Position numbers and translations under genes: made by a program. DNA of 64,000 bases. Origin: Verrucomicrobiota bacterium. Its GTDB lineage: Bacteria > Verrucomicrobiota > Verrucomicrobiia > Chthoniobacterales > Terrimicrobiaceae. Position 1 is the first letter of the stretch, and each line of letters begins with the position of its first letter. Location: positions 54,176-118,175 of the forward strand of contig JAPLTF010000065.1 in assembly GCA_026398275.1 (NCBI GenBank). Reading direction: 5' to 3'. The notes under the pieces are model-generated. The model ran no database searches. It saw only the letters and a list, made by a program, of their open reading frames with translations, and had not been told where the DNA came from. Below are positions 1 through 7,699 of this stretch, piece after piece.

Positions 1-1
1 G

Positions 2-421
2 AACAATGTCGGCACGATGGACATCTACGAGCTCCGCAAGGACGGGAAAATCGACATCCGCTACGTCTTCCACAAGAAATCCCTCGATGCGCCGCGCCGC
101 GAGATGCGGGCGGTCGGAAGGGTCGTCGACAGCAAGTCCAACGCGGAATGGGCGGTGCGCTTCATCTGGCCATTCGAAGCTCCCTATCTCGTGATCGGGC
201 TCAGCGGGGACTATGGGAACTGCGTTATCGGGCACCCGTCGCGCGACCTTGTCTGGATCATGAGCCGCAAGCCGACGATGTCCGATCCGGAATTCAACCA
301 GATACTCCGGGATCTGGCGAAAAATGGCTACGACCCCAAACGGATCGTGCGCGTGCCGCAAAGAGCTGGTGGAGCGATAGGAACGCCAGAGCCTGGAATT
401 CAAAAGCCTCTGAAGCCATAG
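2..421 (+). CDS. Bacterial lipocalin (Blc-like), 5' truncated by the window edge
   Basis: This is the C-terminal part of a Blc-type lipocalin, a small beta-barrel lipid-binding protein usually anchored in the outer membrane. The reading frame is open to the first base of the window, so the start lies upstream. An internal ATG at 17 is not the likely start because NNVGT precedes it in frame. The stretch YLVIGLSGDYGNCVIGHPSR followed by DLVWIMSRKPTMSD matches the last strands and helix of the family (the VGEPSRxYxWILSR region). The lipobox and first barrel strands cannot be seen. It is convergent with prfA, with a 5-bp gap. Confidence 0.8.
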   Translation, partial: NNVGTMDIYELRKDGKIDIRYVFHKKSLDAPRREMRAVGRVVDSKSNAEWAVRFIWPFEAPYLVIGLSGDYGNCVIGHPSRDLVWIMSRKPTMSDPEFNQILRDLAKNGYDPKRIVRVPQRAGGAIGTPEPGIQKPLKP

Positions 422-426
422 GAGAA

Positions 427-1509
427 TTACAGATCCTGGATGCCGGCTTCTTTCAGGCGGTCCTCGATGTCGCTTTTTTGCAGCGCCTCGACCATCTCGC
501 CGATCTCTCCGCCCAGAAAGCGGTCGAGGTTGTAGAGCGAGACCTTGATCCGGTGGTCGGTCACCCGGTTCTCCGCAAAATTATACGTCCGGATTTTTTC
601 CTCCCGGCCGCCACCGCCGATCAGGCTCTTGCGGTGCGCGGAATATTTTTCCTCCTCCTCGCGTCGCTTGTCCTCGAGCAGGCGCGATCGCATGATTTTG
701 ATCGCGGCCTCCTTGTTCTTCTGCTGGCTGCGCCCGTCCTGGCAGCGGACGATCCGACCGGTCGGGATGTGCATGACCTGCACGGCGGAGTCGGTGGTAT
801 TGACGCCCTGGCCGCCGGGGCCGCCCGCGCGGCAGACCTCGATGCGGAGGTCCTCGGGTTTGAGATCGATGTCCACCTCTTCAGCCTCCGGCAGCACGGC
901 GACGGTTGCGGTGGAGGTGTGGATCCTTCCCTGCGCCTCGGTTGCGGGCACGCGCTGCACGCGGTGGACCCCGCTCTCATAGCGGAACCGCCGGAAAACC
1001 GACGTGCCGGACACGCGGAAAACCATCTCGCGAAATCCGCCGAGATCCGCCACGCTGGAGTCCATCTCCTCAACCTTGAGGCCCAGCGAGTCGGCGTATC
1101 GGGAATACATGCGGTAAAGATCGGCCGCGAAGAGCGCGGCCTCGGTCCCGCCGGTGCCCGCTCGAATCTCCACGATCGCATCGCGGTCCTCGTCCGGTTC
1201 GGGAGGCAGGAGCGAGACTTGGACCTCGCGTTCGAGCTCGGGAATCAGCGCCTCGAGCGCGGGGATTTCCAGCTCTGCGAGCTCGGCCATCTCCTTGTCG
1301 TCCGAAGCGGCAAGTTCCCGGTTGTCCGCATGGTCCTTCCTCGCCTTGACGAGGCGCGCCCAGACATCGAGGAGGGATTTTGTCGCAGAGTGCTCGCGGA
1401 GGACTTCCCTGGCGCGGACGGCGTTGTCGAACAGTCCGGATGACGAAATCTCGCGCTCGAGCTCCTCGAAGCGCGCGCGCTTCCTTTCGATCAGGGGTTC
1501 GAAGTCCAT
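427..1509 (-). CDS. prfA: Peptide chain release factor 1
   Basis: RF1 recognises UAA and UAG stop codons and triggers release of the finished peptide on the ribosome. The 360-aa length is typical. The codon-recognition tripeptide PAT is at residues 188-190, which marks RF1 rather than RF2 (SPF), and the universally conserved GGQ is at 232-234 within GGPGGQGVNTTDSAV. The ATG at 1509 gives the usual N-terminal coiled coil. It lies downstream of rpmE on the same strand, an order seen in many bacteria, but a strong stem-loop separates the two. No hemK/prmC follows it here. Confidence 0.97.
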   Translation of the reverse strand: MDFEPLIERKRARFEELEREISSSGLFDNAVRAREVLREHSATKSLLDVWARLVKARKDHADNRELAASDDKEMAELAELEIPALEALIPELEREVQVSLLPPEPDEDRDAIVEIRAGTGGTEAALFAADLYRMYSRYADSLGLKVEEMDSSVADLGGFREMVFRVSGTSVFRRFRYESGVHRVQRVPATEAQGRIHTSTATVAVLPEAEEVDIDLKPEDLRIEVCRAGGPGGQGVNTTDSAVQVMHIPTGRIVRCQDGRSQQKNKEAAIKIMRSRLLEDKRREEEEKYSAHRKSLIGGGGREEKIRTYNFAENRVTDHRIKVSLYNLDRFLGGEIGEMVEALQKSDIEDRLKEAGIQDL

Positions 1510-1521
1510 ATCTTAGAAAAC

Positions 1522-1561
1522 AAAAACGGTGAATGCAGCACATGGCGCATTCACCGTTTTT
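1522..1561 (-). terminator. Stem-loop between rpmE and prfA, probable terminator of rpmE
   Basis: A perfect 15-bp inverted repeat has arms at 1522-1536 and 1547-1561 (AAAAACGGTGAATGC and its complement) around a 10-nt loop. The A/T tails of the arms give a U-tract on either strand. It lies immediately after the rpmE stop and just before the prfA start, so it should end or attenuate rpmE transcription and decouple prfA. Confidence 0.7.
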
Positions 1562-1574
1562 TTGGTGGGGAAAT

Positions 1575-1802
1575 CTAAGCTTTCTTAACGAGGCGGGGAG
1601 CCCGCACCGTGCCATACCGGCGCTTGAACTTGTCAACGCGCCCAGCGGTGTCGACAAACTTCTGCTCTCCGGTGAAGAAAGGGTGGCATGCGGCACAGAT
1701 GCCGATCTTGATGTTTTCGCGGGTGGACCGTGTGCGATATGCCGCACCACAGGCACAAAGGATGACGGTCTCGCGGTAGTTGGGATGAATATCAGGCTTC
1801 AT
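1575..1802 (-). CDS. rpmE: 50S ribosomal protein L31, zinc-binding form
   Basis: L31 is a small protein of the large ribosomal subunit. The 75-aa product starts MKPDIHPNYRETVILCACG and carries cysteines at residues 16, 18, 36 and 39, the metal-ligand pattern of the zinc-containing (C+) type. The C-terminus is basic. It is followed on the same strand by a strong terminator-like stem-loop and prfA. The divergent ligase gene begins close to its 5' end, so promoters for both must lie in a very short interval. Confidence 0.96.
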   Translation of the reverse strand: MKPDIHPNYRETVILCACGAAYRTRSTRENIKIGICAACHPFFTGEQKFVDTAGRVDKFKRRYGTVRAPRLVKKA

Positions 1803-1853
1803 TCTTGAAAAGTGGGTCAGAATATCGCGATTGTGGCTGAACGCAACAAAGAA

Positions 1854-3188
1854 ATGTCGAACCGGATTTTAAAGCGATGGAACAACATCCTCTCCGCCCA
1901 CCGCGGGGAGGCGGTCTATTCCCCATCCGGCGGGTGCTTGCGCACGTGGGCCGACATCGAGAGCGAGGCCGGGGAATTTGAGAAGCGCCTGTGCGGCAGC
2001 CCGGGCGGCGTCGCCCTGCAGACCGGCAACCATCCTTCGTTTCCCGCGCTGCTCATCGCCTGCATGCGCGCGCGGCGGACGGTGAGCCTTTTTGATGCGG
2101 ATTTTTTTGGCGAGGCGAGATCGCGGATCGAGCAGCGCCTCGGAGTGACAACCCGGGTGGTAATCTTCGACGGGCAGCTATGTTTCGAAGATGGCCAGGG
2201 GAGCGCCGGCGAGGAAAACGGAGTCTGCCTCTACAAGCTTACATCAGGAACAACCTCCCTGCCGCAGGCGATCGGATTCACAGCTGACCAACTGGTCGCG
2301 GATTGCGACCAGGTCTGCGGGACGATGGGGATCGGCGACGGGGATCTGAACTACGGGGTCATTGCCATGACCCACTCGTATGGACTCAGCAACCTTGCGA
2401 CTCCGCTTCTCTGCCGGGGCGTCCGCCTCGTCGTGGCCACCGATCCCCTGCCCCGGGCGATCGAGCATGGGCTGCGCTCAACCGGGGCGACCGTCCTCGC
2501 CGCCGTGCCGGCGATGTTCCGCGGATTGCTCACCGCCGGCCCGCTCCCGAAAAGCCTGCGCCTCTGCATCTCGGCCGGCTCCCTTCTGGACCCGGTTCTG
2601 GCCAGGGAGTTCTTTCAAAAGTTCGGCCGGAAAATCCATTCCTTCTACGGCGCATCCGAATGCGGGGGCATCTGCTACGATTCCTCGGAGGAACTCCCTG
2701 AATTGCCCGGATTCGTCGGCCTCCCGCTCGATGGTGTGGACATAGAAATCCCGGGCGATCCGGAGGGGGCGCGGATCTGGATCCGATCGGACGCGATCGG
2801 CATCGGGATGGCCGGCGCGGCCGGGGGCTTTCAGCCGACCGACCTCCTGGTTCGAGAGGCGGGAGGGTTTCGAATTGTCGGGCGGGATTCGGAGCTGATC
2901 AACGTGGCCGGAAGGAAGGTGAACCCCATGGAAATCGAGCAGGTGCTTGCGCAATTTCCCGGGGTGTGCGAGGCGGTCGTGTGCGGCGTGGAGGATCCGG
3001 CACGCGGGCAGGAAATCTGCGCGCTGATCGCCGCCAAGGAACCGCCCGACATGCTTTTGCTCAGGCACCACTGCGCGGCGGAAATCGCTTCCTGGAAAGT
3101 GCCGCGGCGGTTCGCTTTTGTGCCGGAAGTTCCCAGAAATGCGCGGGGAAAATCCAGCCGGGCGGAAATCGCCCGGACATTCTTTTAA
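1854..3188 (+). CDS. AMP-forming acyl/aryl ligase (ANL superfamily)
   Basis: The protein belongs to the adenylate-forming (ANL) superfamily, which activates a carboxylate with ATP and transfers it to CoA or a carrier. LTSGTTSLPQ is the P-loop-like A3 motif, YGASE is A5, the TDLLVREAGGFRIVGRDSELI stretch covers the hinge and A8, and the C-terminal PRNARGK carries the A10 lysine. At about 444 aa it is shorter than typical acyl-CoA ligases (500-550 aa). A GTG at 1812 would add 14 residues; ATG 1854 is preferred because the added residues are not family-like. No carrier protein or thioesterase is adjacent, so the substrate is unknown. Confidence 0.8.
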   Translation: MSNRILKRWNNILSAHRGEAVYSPSGGCLRTWADIESEAGEFEKRLCGSPGGVALQTGNHPSFPALLIACMRARRTVSLFDADFFGEARSRIEQRLGVTTRVVIFDGQLCFEDGQGSAGEENGVCLYKLTSGTTSLPQAIGFTADQLVADCDQVCGTMGIGDGDLNYGVIAMTHSYGLSNLATPLLCRGVRLVVATDPLPRAIEHGLRSTGATVLAAVPAMFRGLLTAGPLPKSLRLCISAGSLLDPVLAREFFQKFGRKIHSFYGASECGGICYDSSEELPELPGFVGLPLDGVDIEIPGDPEGARIWIRSDAIGIGMAGAAGGFQPTDLLVREAGGFRIVGRDSELINVAGRKVNPMEIEQVLAQFPGVCEAVVCGVEDPARGQEICALIAAKEPPDMLLLRHHCAAEIASWKVPRRFAFVPEVPRNARGKSSRAEIARTFF

Positions 3189-3244
3189 CGAGCTGCGGAG
3201 ATTTTGATCGTATCCCGCGCGGGAAAAATTGAGAGTTTTCAGAC

Positions 3245-3517
3245 ATGTCGAACCCCACGATGAAGGAACTCAAAAGCCGGGCCCAGAAGCTCAAGCCGGC
3301 GATCCACCTTGGAAAGGCCGGGGTGACGCCGGAATTCCTTGCCGCCTTTGGCGAGGTGCTGGACCGGATCCATCTGGTCAAGCTGCGATTCGAGGGCATG
3401 AAGGATGAGCGCAAAACACTGTCCAAGGAGCTCGCCGCGACCACCGCTTCACTCCTGGTGCAGCAGGTCGGCCACACGGCCGTCTACTTCCGCAATCAGA
3501 CATCCGGACCGGATTGA
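3245..3517 (+). CDS. yhbY: YhbY-family CRM-domain RNA-binding protein
   Basis: This 90-aa protein is a single CRM domain. YhbY binds the large ribosomal subunit precursor and assists assembly. The opening KELKSRAQKLKPAIHLGKAG and the following VTPEFLAAFGEVLDRIHLVK match the family, including the GxxG loop (GKAG). It sits on the plus strand 56 bp after the ANL ligase, but no functional link is evident. Confidence 0.88.
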   Translation: MSNPTMKELKSRAQKLKPAIHLGKAGVTPEFLAAFGEVLDRIHLVKLRFEGMKDERKTLSKELAATTASLLVQQVGHTAVYFRNQTSGPD

Positions 3518-3675
3518 GCCCCGGCGATGGCGCTTTTCGCCGATATTTCTCCGGCATTTATATTGCTGTAAATCCGCCTTGACAGCGCGAATCATGCGGC
3601 GGAGCTTGCGATGCCCGACTTGCCAAAAAGGCGAAGAAGTGGCATTATGCAAAAAGTCTCCCAAGGTAAATCAGA

Positions 3676-4167
3676 ATGACCGCTATCACCCAGCCGGAAA
3701 ATGGTGTTTTGCAGCACGACGCGATATCGCTTCCGCTCCTGCGGCCTGTGTCGAAGCCCCCGTCCGCCCCTGTTCTGCCGCCATATGCCAACGGCGTTGC
3801 GCATGCACCCGCGCCGGCACCCGCTCCCGCTCCGAGTTCCCCGCCAACCGTTCAGTCGGTTCAGAAGTTGAACCTCGATCTTCTCGGGAACGGGGACAAG
3901 GTCGTGGTGAAAACCGCCAACAGCACCTACAATTTTGAGATGGCCGACCACCATCTTTGCAAGGTGATCCCCAGCAAATCGACGGCGAGGACGGGAGCGG
4001 CCATCCTGATGGGTGGAACGAATACCGACGCCTCGGAATACTCGCCCAACCGGATCCTCGTCGGCGGACGGGCAGCGTATCAGTTTGCGGATGAGGACAC
4101 GGCGATCCTGACGTCCGCGGTCGAATCCATTTTCTGGGTTGCGGCCCGGAAGCCGGCCCTCGCCTGA
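3676..4167 (+). CDS. Hypothetical protein with Pro/Ala-rich N-terminal linker
   Basis: I do not recognise this 163-aa protein. The first 55 residues are low in complexity (an APAPAPAPAP run), with no clear signal peptide or membrane segment. A compact region follows: VQKLNLDLLGNGDKVVVKTA, YNFEMADHHLCKVIPSKS, and a glycine-rich stretch ending in VESIFWVAARKPA. It looks like a folded domain of about 100 residues behind a flexible linker. It is the same strand as, and 65 bp upstream of, the copper ATPase. A role in metal handling would be a guess from position only. Confidence 0.6.
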   Translation: MTAITQPENGVLQHDAISLPLLRPVSKPPSAPVLPPYANGVAHAPAPAPAPAPSSPPTVQSVQKLNLDLLGNGDKVVVKTANSTYNFEMADHHLCKVIPSKSTARTGAAILMGGTNTDASEYSPNRILVGGRAAYQFADEDTAILTSAVESIFWVAARKPALA

Positions 4168-4232
4168 GCACGTCGCCCGGCACCCAACATTTTGTTGCGG
4201 CGGAGGAGGCGAAGGCCCAGTGTGAGTTCACG

Positions 4233-6359
4233 ATGTCCTGCTGCTGCCACAACCATGCCGCTGCACCCGCCAGCGCGGATGCCTGGGGAAAATACACCTG
4301 CCCGATGCACCCCGAGGTGATCCGGGATACCGCTGGCGATTGCCCGGTTTGTGGGATGGCGCTGGAACCGGTTGGGCCGGCCCCCGAGGATGACAGGGAG
4401 GAAAAAAATCTGGCGCGAAGGTTTCTGGTGGCCGGCCTGTTTACCGTGCCGCTTTTTGTTTTGGCGATGAGCCACTGGCTGCCCGGGGGGGGATTTCAGG
4501 AATGGGCAATGAGCCGTCCGGCGCTTTGGCTTCAGGCGCTGCTGTCAGCTCCGGTCTTCCTGTGGGCAGGGTTTCCATTTCATCTGAAAGCATGGAGGTC
4601 GGTCCTCGCGCGCCGGGCGAACATGTTCACCCTCATCACGCTCGGCACGGGGGCGGCCTGGTTTTTCAGTCTTTGGACCCTCGTCCACGGGCCTGGCCAC
4701 CATGCCCAGGTCTACTTCGAGGCTTCCGCAATGATCATCCTGCTCGCGCTTGGCGGGCAGTTGCTGGAGGCGCGCGGACGCCGACGCGCAGGCACGGCTG
4801 TTCGGGAGCTGCTTGATCTTGCGCCGCCGAACGCGCTTCGCATCTCCGATGACCGGGAGGAGGTGGTGGCGGTGGCTTCCCTCCACCCCGGCGACCTGAT
4901 CCGAATCCGCCCTGGCGAAAAATTTCCCGTGGATGGTGATGTGCAGGAGGGGCGGAGCGATGTGGACGAATCCTCGCTGACCGGCGAACCGCTCCCTGCC
5001 CTCAAAGAGGCCGGGCTCAGCGTGCTGGCGGGAACACTCAATGGCAGCGGAACCCTGATCGTCCGCACCACCCGGGCCGGACGGGAAACGATGCTGGGGC
5101 AGGTCATCGAAATGGTGTCCGCCGCGCAGAGGAGCCGGATGCCGGTTCAAAACCTTGCGGACCGGATCGCGGAATGGTTTGTGCCCGCGGTGTTGGCGGT
5201 GGCGGTCGTGACATTCGTCGCGTGGTTTTTTCTAGCCCCGGACCATGCCCTGCCGAATGCCGTGGCCGTCCTCATCATCGCGTGCCCGTGCGCCATCGGG
5301 CTCGCTGTTCCCATGTCGGTCACGGTCGGTGTCGGCCTGGCGGCAAAGCGGGGGATCCTGGTCCGCGATGCGGCGGCCCTTCAGGCCTTGTCGAAGGTCA
5401 ATCTTCTGGCTCTCGACAAGACCGGCACGCTCACCGAAGGCAGCCCCCGCGTCGTCAGCATTGAGGCCCGGCCCGGCTGTTCGGAAAATGAGATTCTGCG
5501 CCTCGCGGGAGCGGTCGAGCGCGCGAGCGCGCACCCGCTCGCAGGGGCCGTCCTGAAAGCCATGGAGGAAAGGAACCTGCCGCTGGAGAAGGTGGAGGAA
5601 TTCTTTTCCGAAGCCGGCGGCGGAGTCGGCGGGCTGCTTGCCGGACGACAGGTTCTTGCCGGCTCGCCACGCTTTCTTGGAGCCCGCGGAATCGATGCGC
5701 CCGGCGGCGGAGGCATTCTGGTCGCTGCCGACGGACAATGGATGGGCACGATCGTCGTTGAGGACACGCTGAGGGCAGAAACCCCCGCCGCGATCGCGGA
5801 GATGAAACGCCTCGGGATCGATCTTCTCATGCTCACCGGCGACGGCCCGGCTGTCGCCGGGACAATCGCCTCGAAGGCGGGCATCGCCGATTGGCGGGCC
5901 GGCCTCACCCCGCTCGAGAAGGCGGAGGAGATCCGCCGGGCAAAATCCGGAGGAGCCACCGTCCTCATGGCCGGCGATGGCATCAATGATGCGCCGGCTT
6001 TTGCCGTGGCCGATGTGGCGGCTGCCATGGGAGGAGGAGCGGACATCGCCAAGGAATCCGCCGGCATCATCCTCCTCAACAACCACCTCCCCGCGCTCGT
6101 TACCGCGGTCCGGCTCGGACGCGCCACGATGGGCAACATCCGGCAGAACCTGTTCTTCGCGTTCATCTACAACATCCTCGGAATTCCCCTGGCGGCCGGC
6201 GCGCTTTATCCGCTCACCGGCTGGCTCCTGAACCCCGTGATTGCCGGAGCCGCCATGAGCCTGAGCTCGGTGACCGTGATCGCGAGCGCCCTTACTCTCG
6301 CGAAAGGTCTTCCCGCAGCCGGCGGAGACCTTCGAGGATCTCCAGGTCGGAACGGGTGA
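4233..6359 (+). CDS. copA: Cu(I)/Ag-type P1B ATPase with N-terminal heavy-metal-binding domain
   Basis: This 708-aa membrane pump exports monovalent copper or silver using ATP. A Cys/His cluster (CCCHNH) opens the protein, followed by an HMBD-type domain at about residues 21-46 (YTCPMHPEV...CPVCGMALEP) instead of the usual ferredoxin-like GMxCxxC domains. The actuator motif DESSLTGEP is at 245-253, the transmembrane CPC at 351-353, the phosphorylation motif DKTGT at 395-399, and the HP dipeptide of P1B ATPases at 434-435. GDGINDAPAF lies near the C-terminus. This layout matches the CopA/SilP-like subgroup. Its 3' end overlaps a small convergent frame. Confidence 0.92.
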   Translation: MSCCCHNHAAAPASADAWGKYTCPMHPEVIRDTAGDCPVCGMALEPVGPAPEDDREEKNLARRFLVAGLFTVPLFVLAMSHWLPGGGFQEWAMSRPALWLQALLSAPVFLWAGFPFHLKAWRSVLARRANMFTLITLGTGAAWFFSLWTLVHGPGHHAQVYFEASAMIILLALGGQLLEARGRRRAGTAVRELLDLAPPNALRISDDREEVVAVASLHPGDLIRIRPGEKFPVDGDVQEGRSDVDESSLTGEPLPALKEAGLSVLAGTLNGSGTLIVRTTRAGRETMLGQVIEMVSAAQRSRMPVQNLADRIAEWFVPAVLAVAVVTFVAWFFLAPDHALPNAVAVLIIACPCAIGLAVPMSVTVGVGLAAKRGILVRDAAALQALSKVNLLALDKTGTLTEGSPRVVSIEARPGCSENEILRLAGAVERASAHPLAGAVLKAMEERNLPLEKVEEFFSEAGGGVGGLLAGRQVLAGSPRFLGARGIDAPGGGGILVAADGQWMGTIVVEDTLRAETPAAIAEMKRLGIDLLMLTGDGPAVAGTIASKAGIADWRAGLTPLEKAEEIRRAKSGGATVLMAGDGINDAPAFAVADVAAAMGGGADIAKESAGIILLNNHLPALVTAVRLGRATMGNIRQNLFFAFIYNILGIPLAAGALYPLTGWLLNPVIAGAAMSLSSVTVIASALTLAKGLPAAGGDLRGSPGRNG

Positions 6360-6489
6360 GCTTCGAGGACGGTAGCTGGAACTCCAGCTGCACGTGGACC
6401 GGGCGGGCCGGACGGCGGGAGTTCCAGAGGATCTTGCGGAGTGATTTGATGTTCATGACGCGCACATCCTGCCACGGTATGTAGGACAT
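6292..6489 (-). CDS. Possible small 65-aa protein downstream of the HlyD-type adaptor
   Basis: A frame starting at ATG 6489 encodes MSYIPWQDVRVMNIKSLRK followed by a basic, leucine-rich tail ending LRRLREDLSRE. An AGGA sits about 7 nt before the ATG. The start lies 28 bp after the stop of the adaptor gene, on the same strand, so it could be the third gene of the exporter operon. The final 68 bp overlap the end of the copper ATPase on the other strand. I do not recognise a family. The good ribosome-binding site and protein-like composition support it, but it could be chance. Confidence 0.4.
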   Translation of the reverse strand: MSYIPWQDVRVMNIKSLRKILWNSRRPARPVHVQLEFQLPSSKLTRSDLEILEGLRRLREDLSRE

Positions 6490-6517
6490 CCGCTGTCCTA
6501 CATAAAATATTTCCCAA

Positions 6518-7699
6518 TTAGTTTTTTGCCGAGGCCTTGAGGAAGAGGAGCCTCCAGAACGGCCTGCGGTCGATGATGATTTCGGCCTGGACGATCGCGC
6601 CGATGGCGAGCGGGTAGGGGGCTTTTTCGACGGAGGCCTTGATGCGGTAGGGCGAGCGGGCGGCCGTTTTATCTTCCGCCGGGTCGAGTTCGCGGTCGAG
6701 GGCGACCTCGGTGACGCGCCCGGTGGCCAGCGGGGCGAGGCGGTCGGGATTGTTGTTGGCGCGGAACCGGACGAGCTGTCCGGGCTGGATACGATCAACG
6801 CGGTCCTCGGTGGCGTAGAGCCGGAGTTCGGTCGAAGAGGTGGAAGTGATTTTGAAGAGCGGTTCGCCGGAGCGTACTTTTTCTCCCGGAAACCGGCTGG
6901 CGGTGGCAAGGATCATGCCGGACTCCGGGGCGACGATCTCGAGGCGTTTCAGATCTTCGTAGGCGGACGCGAGGCTTTTTTCCAGGCTGTCAAGGTGTGC
7001 CGCCGCGACCTTCTGTTTGTTTCCCGCCTCGTCGCGCGCCGCATCCCCGTAGGATCCCGTGAAGAGCTGGCTCGCCTGCTGGCTCCTCTTGAGAAGGGTC
7101 TCGGATGCGATGAGCTGGAGGCGGACATTCAGGACTTCCGTGCCCGAGGCCGCGCCGGATTTTTGAAGGTCGTTCAGACGCCGGAGATAGTTTTGCTGGA
7201 TATCCTGGACTTCCTTCTGGCTTTCCACCTCGAGCGAGCTGAAGAGGAATTCCGGGGGAACCGGGGCGGCGATGACTTTGCGGGCTGTGGAGCTGGCGAG
7301 TTCGAGCTCGGCCCTGGCCTGCTCGATCTGCCCCTGGATCTGCTCGATGGTTTTTGAAATTTCCCACGGGTCCAGCCGCGCCAGCACCTGCTTCTGCTCG
7401 ACGTGTTCGCCGTCAACGACGAGCACGGAATCCAGGAGGCCGTCGCTCCGGCTGTAAACGTAGGAGAATGCCGCCGGCCGGACCTCTCCGGGCGCATTGA
7501 TGTATTCGTCCATCGGGCTGAAAAGAACCCATGCGGTGGAGAGAACGGTGGCGGCGACCACCCACACGAGACCTTGGGTCATCCACCGGGGAGGGACCAC
7601 GCGGCGAAGCCCGGATGGCGGGGTTTTGAAGTCCTGCGAACACAGCGGCGAGACGGCCCGGGAGGCCTTGTTTTCCCAATTCTGGATCGACGGGCTCAT
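6518..7699 (-). CDS. HlyD/RND-type membrane-fusion (periplasmic adaptor) protein
   Basis: Adaptor proteins of this family bridge an inner-membrane transporter to the outer membrane. One transmembrane segment lies at about residues 42-62 (GLVWVVAATVLSTAWVLFSP), preceded by a cytoplasmic N-terminus. Then come a lipoyl half-motif (GEVRPAAFSYVYSRSDGLLD, VVDGEHVEQKQVLARLD), a long helical hairpin rich in Glu/Gln/Ala/Leu (residues about 115-255), and the second half-motif (ESGMILATASRFPGEKVRSG). The start overlaps the stop of the ABC transporter gene by 4 nt, so the two are translationally coupled and probably act as one export complex. Confidence 0.85.
   Translation of the reverse strand: MSPSIQNWENKASRAVSPLCSQDFKTPPSGLRRVVPPRWMTQGLVWVVAATVLSTAWVLFSPMDEYINAPGEVRPAAFSYVYSRSDGLLDSVLVVDGEHVEQKQVLARLDPWEISKTIEQIQGQIEQARAELELASSTARKVIAAPVPPEFLFSSLEVESQKEVQDIQQNYLRRLNDLQKSGAASGTEVLNVRLQLIASETLLKRSQQASQLFTGSYGDAARDEAGNKQKVAAAHLDSLEKSLASAYEDLKRLEIVAPESGMILATASRFPGEKVRSGEPLFKITSTSSTELRLYATEDRVDRIQPGQLVRFRANNNPDRLAPLATGRVTEVALDRELDPAEDKTAARSPYRIKASVEKAPYPLAIGAIVQAEIIIDRRPFWRLLFLKASAKN

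Noticed and set aside
3579..3584. TTGACA upstream of the PA-rich hypothetical gene
   Set aside because: No matching -10 box at the expected spacing.
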